From NCBI RefSeq assembly GCF_014647595.1, contig NZ_BMPM01000003.1, forward strand, positions 496,001-560,000: a DNA stretch of 64,000 nt, read 5' to 3'. The notes beneath the pieces are model-generated. The model saw only the letters and a list, made by a program, of their open reading frames with translations, did not search any database and was not told the origin of the DNA. This DNA is from Paenarthrobacter histidinolovorans. GTDB lineage: Bacteria; Actinomycetota; Actinomycetes; Actinomycetales; Micrococcaceae. Below, one piece after another: positions 62,360 through 64,000 of the stretch (positions are counted from its first letter, which is position 1; every line of letters starts with the position of its first letter). Position numbers and translations under genes: made by a program.

Positions 62360-64000
62360 CCTCCAGCTGGCCAGGCGTGGATCCTGAGTGGTCGCGTTCG
62401 ATCAACGTCATCTCCACGTCGGCCGTGGACGCACCCGGCACAACACGGCGCTGGCATATTCTGGACAACGGTGCCCAACTTGCCAGGCGCGGGCTCACCC
62501 CGACAGGCACCCTGTTGTGCGTCCATGGAAACCCGACGTGGTCCTATCTGTGGCGGACCCTTTTGTCTGCCGGATCCAAGGCCGCCCATCCGTGGCGAGT
62601 AGTGGCCGTTGACCAACTCGATATGGGGTACTCCGAGCGGACCGGCACCTTCCGGCGCTTGCAGGACCGGATCAATGACCTTGGCGACCTGAGCGATGCC
62701 TTGGACCTGCAAGGACCGGTGACCACGGTGGGGCACGACTGGGGTGGCGTGATCAGCCTCGGCTGGGCGCTGGCCCACCAGGAGCAGCTGGCCGGTGTAG
62801 TCCTGACGAATACTGCGGTCCACCAGCCGCCCGGATCGTCCATCCCACCGGCACTTCAGCTCGCCTTGCACCCGGCGGTGCACCGTTGGGGTACCACGAC
62901 GTCGGACGCTTTTCTTCGCGTCACCCATTCCCTCGCCCAACCACCGCTGCCCGCCGATGTCCGGAAGGCCTACATGGCGCCCTACCGCGGCGCGCAACGC
63001 CGGTCAGGGGTGGGGAACTTCGTAGCCGACATCCCGGTGGATGCAACGCATCCCAGCTACCCGGCGCTGCTGAGTGTCGCGGATGGCCTCCGCGGCCTGA
63101 AAGTCCCGGCCCTGATGATGTGGGGACCAAAGGATCCCATCTTTTCCGACCGGTACCTCAAGGACCTTATCGATCGGCTCCCGCATTCGGATGTGCACCG
63201 CTTTGAAGGTGCCGGCCACCTGGTGGCCGAGGACCGGGACATCGCGTCGCCGCTCTTTCAATGGCTCGCCGGGAATGAAGCAAGCCTTCCCAGCCCTGCA
63301 CCCCTTCCCAGCCACAACCCACAGACTCCCGGCGGCAGCGGCACACGTCAGTTCCGTCCGTTCTGGGATTCTGTTGAAGTGCTGGCAACGGGTGCGGCCG
63401 GTGGGGAAACGGCTGTTGCCGAAATGGGACCGGACGGCACGGTCAGCCGCTCGCTGAGCTGGCATCAGCTGCACCGGAACATCCTGGATCTCGAGGCCGG
63501 GCTGCGGGACTTGGGCGTTGGCAAGGGAAGCCGCGTGAGCCTGATGGTTCCTCCCGGCGTGGATCTCACGGTCACCCTGTACGCCTGTTTGCGCCTGGGT
63601 GCCGTGGTGGTGGTTGCTGATGCGGGGCTCGGAACGAAAGGCCTGAGCCGGGCCGTGAAGGGAGCGACCGCCGACTTCATCATTGGCATCGACAAGGCCC
63701 TGCTCGCGGCGTCGTTGCTCGGGTGGCCCGGGCGGCGGATCAGCGTGCGCGATCTGCCGGCCATTCGCCGTCGGATGCTTGGGGTGGAGAACTCGCTGGA
63801 CGCCTTGACGCGACGAGGCTCCGCACAACCGACGGCGGTTCCTTCGGACGCAAGCGATCCGGACGCACCGGCCGCAGTGCTTTTTACCTCCGGTTCCACA
63901 GGCCCCGCGAAAGGGGTTCTCTACACGCACCGCCAGTTGACGGCGATGCGGGATACCGTGGCCGGGACATTCGGTATCAAGGAAGGTTCCCGGCTGGTTG
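62353..64000 (+). CDS. oleBC: OleBC fusion (beta-lactone decarboxylase and beta-lactone synthetase), cut by window end
   Basis: 549 codons are visible and the frame is open at the right edge. Residues about 20-310 form an alpha/beta hydrolase (OleB) with the nucleophile motif VGHDWGGV and oxyanion HGNPTWSY, as in haloalkane-dehalogenase-like OleB. From about 340 an AMP-forming ligase (OleC) begins, with the nucleotide loop LFTSGSTGPAKGV. The fusion is typical of actinobacteria. OleC closes a beta-hydroxy acid to a beta-lactone and OleB removes CO2 to give the alkene. The start is probably TTG 62353 (GGTGGAG before it), overlapping the oleA end; GTG 62377 is possible. Confidence 0.88.
   Translation, partial: MVASSWPGVDPEWSRSINVISTSAVDAPGTTRRWHILDNGAQLARRGLTPTGTLLCVHGNPTWSYLWRTLLSAGSKAAHPWRVVAVDQLDMGYSERTGTFRRLQDRINDLGDLSDALDLQGPVTTVGHDWGGVISLGWALAHQEQLAGVVLTNTAVHQPPGSSIPPALQLALHPAVHRWGTTTSDAFLRVTHSLAQPPLPADVRKAYMAPYRGAQRRSGVGNFVADIPVDATHPSYPALLSVADGLRGLKVPALMMWGPKDPIFSDRYLKDLIDRLPHSDVHRFEGAGHLVAEDRDIASPLFQWLAGNEASLPSPAPLPSHNPQTPGGSGTRQFRPFWDSVEVLATGAAGGETAVAEMGPDGTVSRSLSWHQLHRNILDLEAGLRDLGVGKGSRVSLMVPPGVDLTVTLYACLRLGAVVVVADAGLGTKGLSRAVKGATADFIIGIDKALLAASLLGWPGRRISVRDLPAIRRRMLGVENSLDALTRRGSAQPTAVPSDASDPDAPAAVLFTSGSTGPAKGVLYTHRQLTAMRDTVAGTFGIKEGSRLV

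Overview
The window is GC-rich, densely coded and operon-organised. It looks like a soil actinobacterium of the Arthrobacter/Paenarthrobacter type (Micrococcaceae). The clues are an oleA-oleBC fusion pair, the phosphoglycerate mutase / DUF3090 / SCO1664 block, an arr rifamycin ADP-ribosyltransferase, MHS-type carriers, and many ATGA/TGATG start-stop overlaps. This placement is inferred from gene content, not from a search. I saw no rRNA, tRNA, insertion sequence, prophage or CRISPR array.

Region 1 (1-4700): the end of a methylmalonate-semialdehyde dehydrogenase, an MHS-type carrier, a PucR regulator and a PpnP-like nucleoside phosphorylase. Region 2 (4787-16217): a catabolic island with an FCD regulator, a PuuE-like deacetylase, an aldehyde dehydrogenase, a dihydroorotase-fold amidohydrolase, an opine-dehydrogenase-like enzyme, an SDR, an MFS carrier, an unexported NMT1-like binding protein, a degenerate M19 peptidase and a class V aminotransferase. 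Two near-identical inverted repeats, one before each half of the island, look like operators of the FCD regulator. The pathway is not one I recognise; it looks like breakdown of a cyclic amide or ureide.

Region 3 (16909-33554): a carbohydrate island with three Gfo/Idh/MocA oxidoreductases, two xylose-isomerase-type TIM barrels, two SDRs, two VOC proteins, a KDPG-type aldolase, a small P-loop kinase, two MFS carriers and a CUT1 ABC importer without its own ATPase. A LacI regulator sits at its centre. A 14-bp CRE-like site (TGAGATCGGTTGCA) occurs seven times at four promoters, defining a local regulon.

Region 4 (33987-43528): an operon for a GlcD-like FAD oxidase, a dipeptide-type ABC importer and an aminotransferase, then an orphan SsuA/NrtA-like binding protein with a structured leader. 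Region 5 (43611-50623): a CbxX-type AAA ATPase, the conserved actinobacterial three-gene block (one gene frameshifted), then PEP synthase with its bifunctional regulatory kinase/phosphorylase.

Region 6 (50759-55070): an Lrp regulator convergent with an overlapping operon of homoserine dehydrogenase (without ACT domain), aldehyde dehydrogenase and aspartase. Together these would convert homoserine to fumarate. Region 7 (55220-64000): arr, a ChaB/Rho_N protein, a MatC-like carrier with a PrpF-like isomerase under a divergent LysR regulator, a metallo-beta-lactamase-fold protein, and oleA plus the start of oleBC for long-chain olefin synthesis, cut by the window edge.
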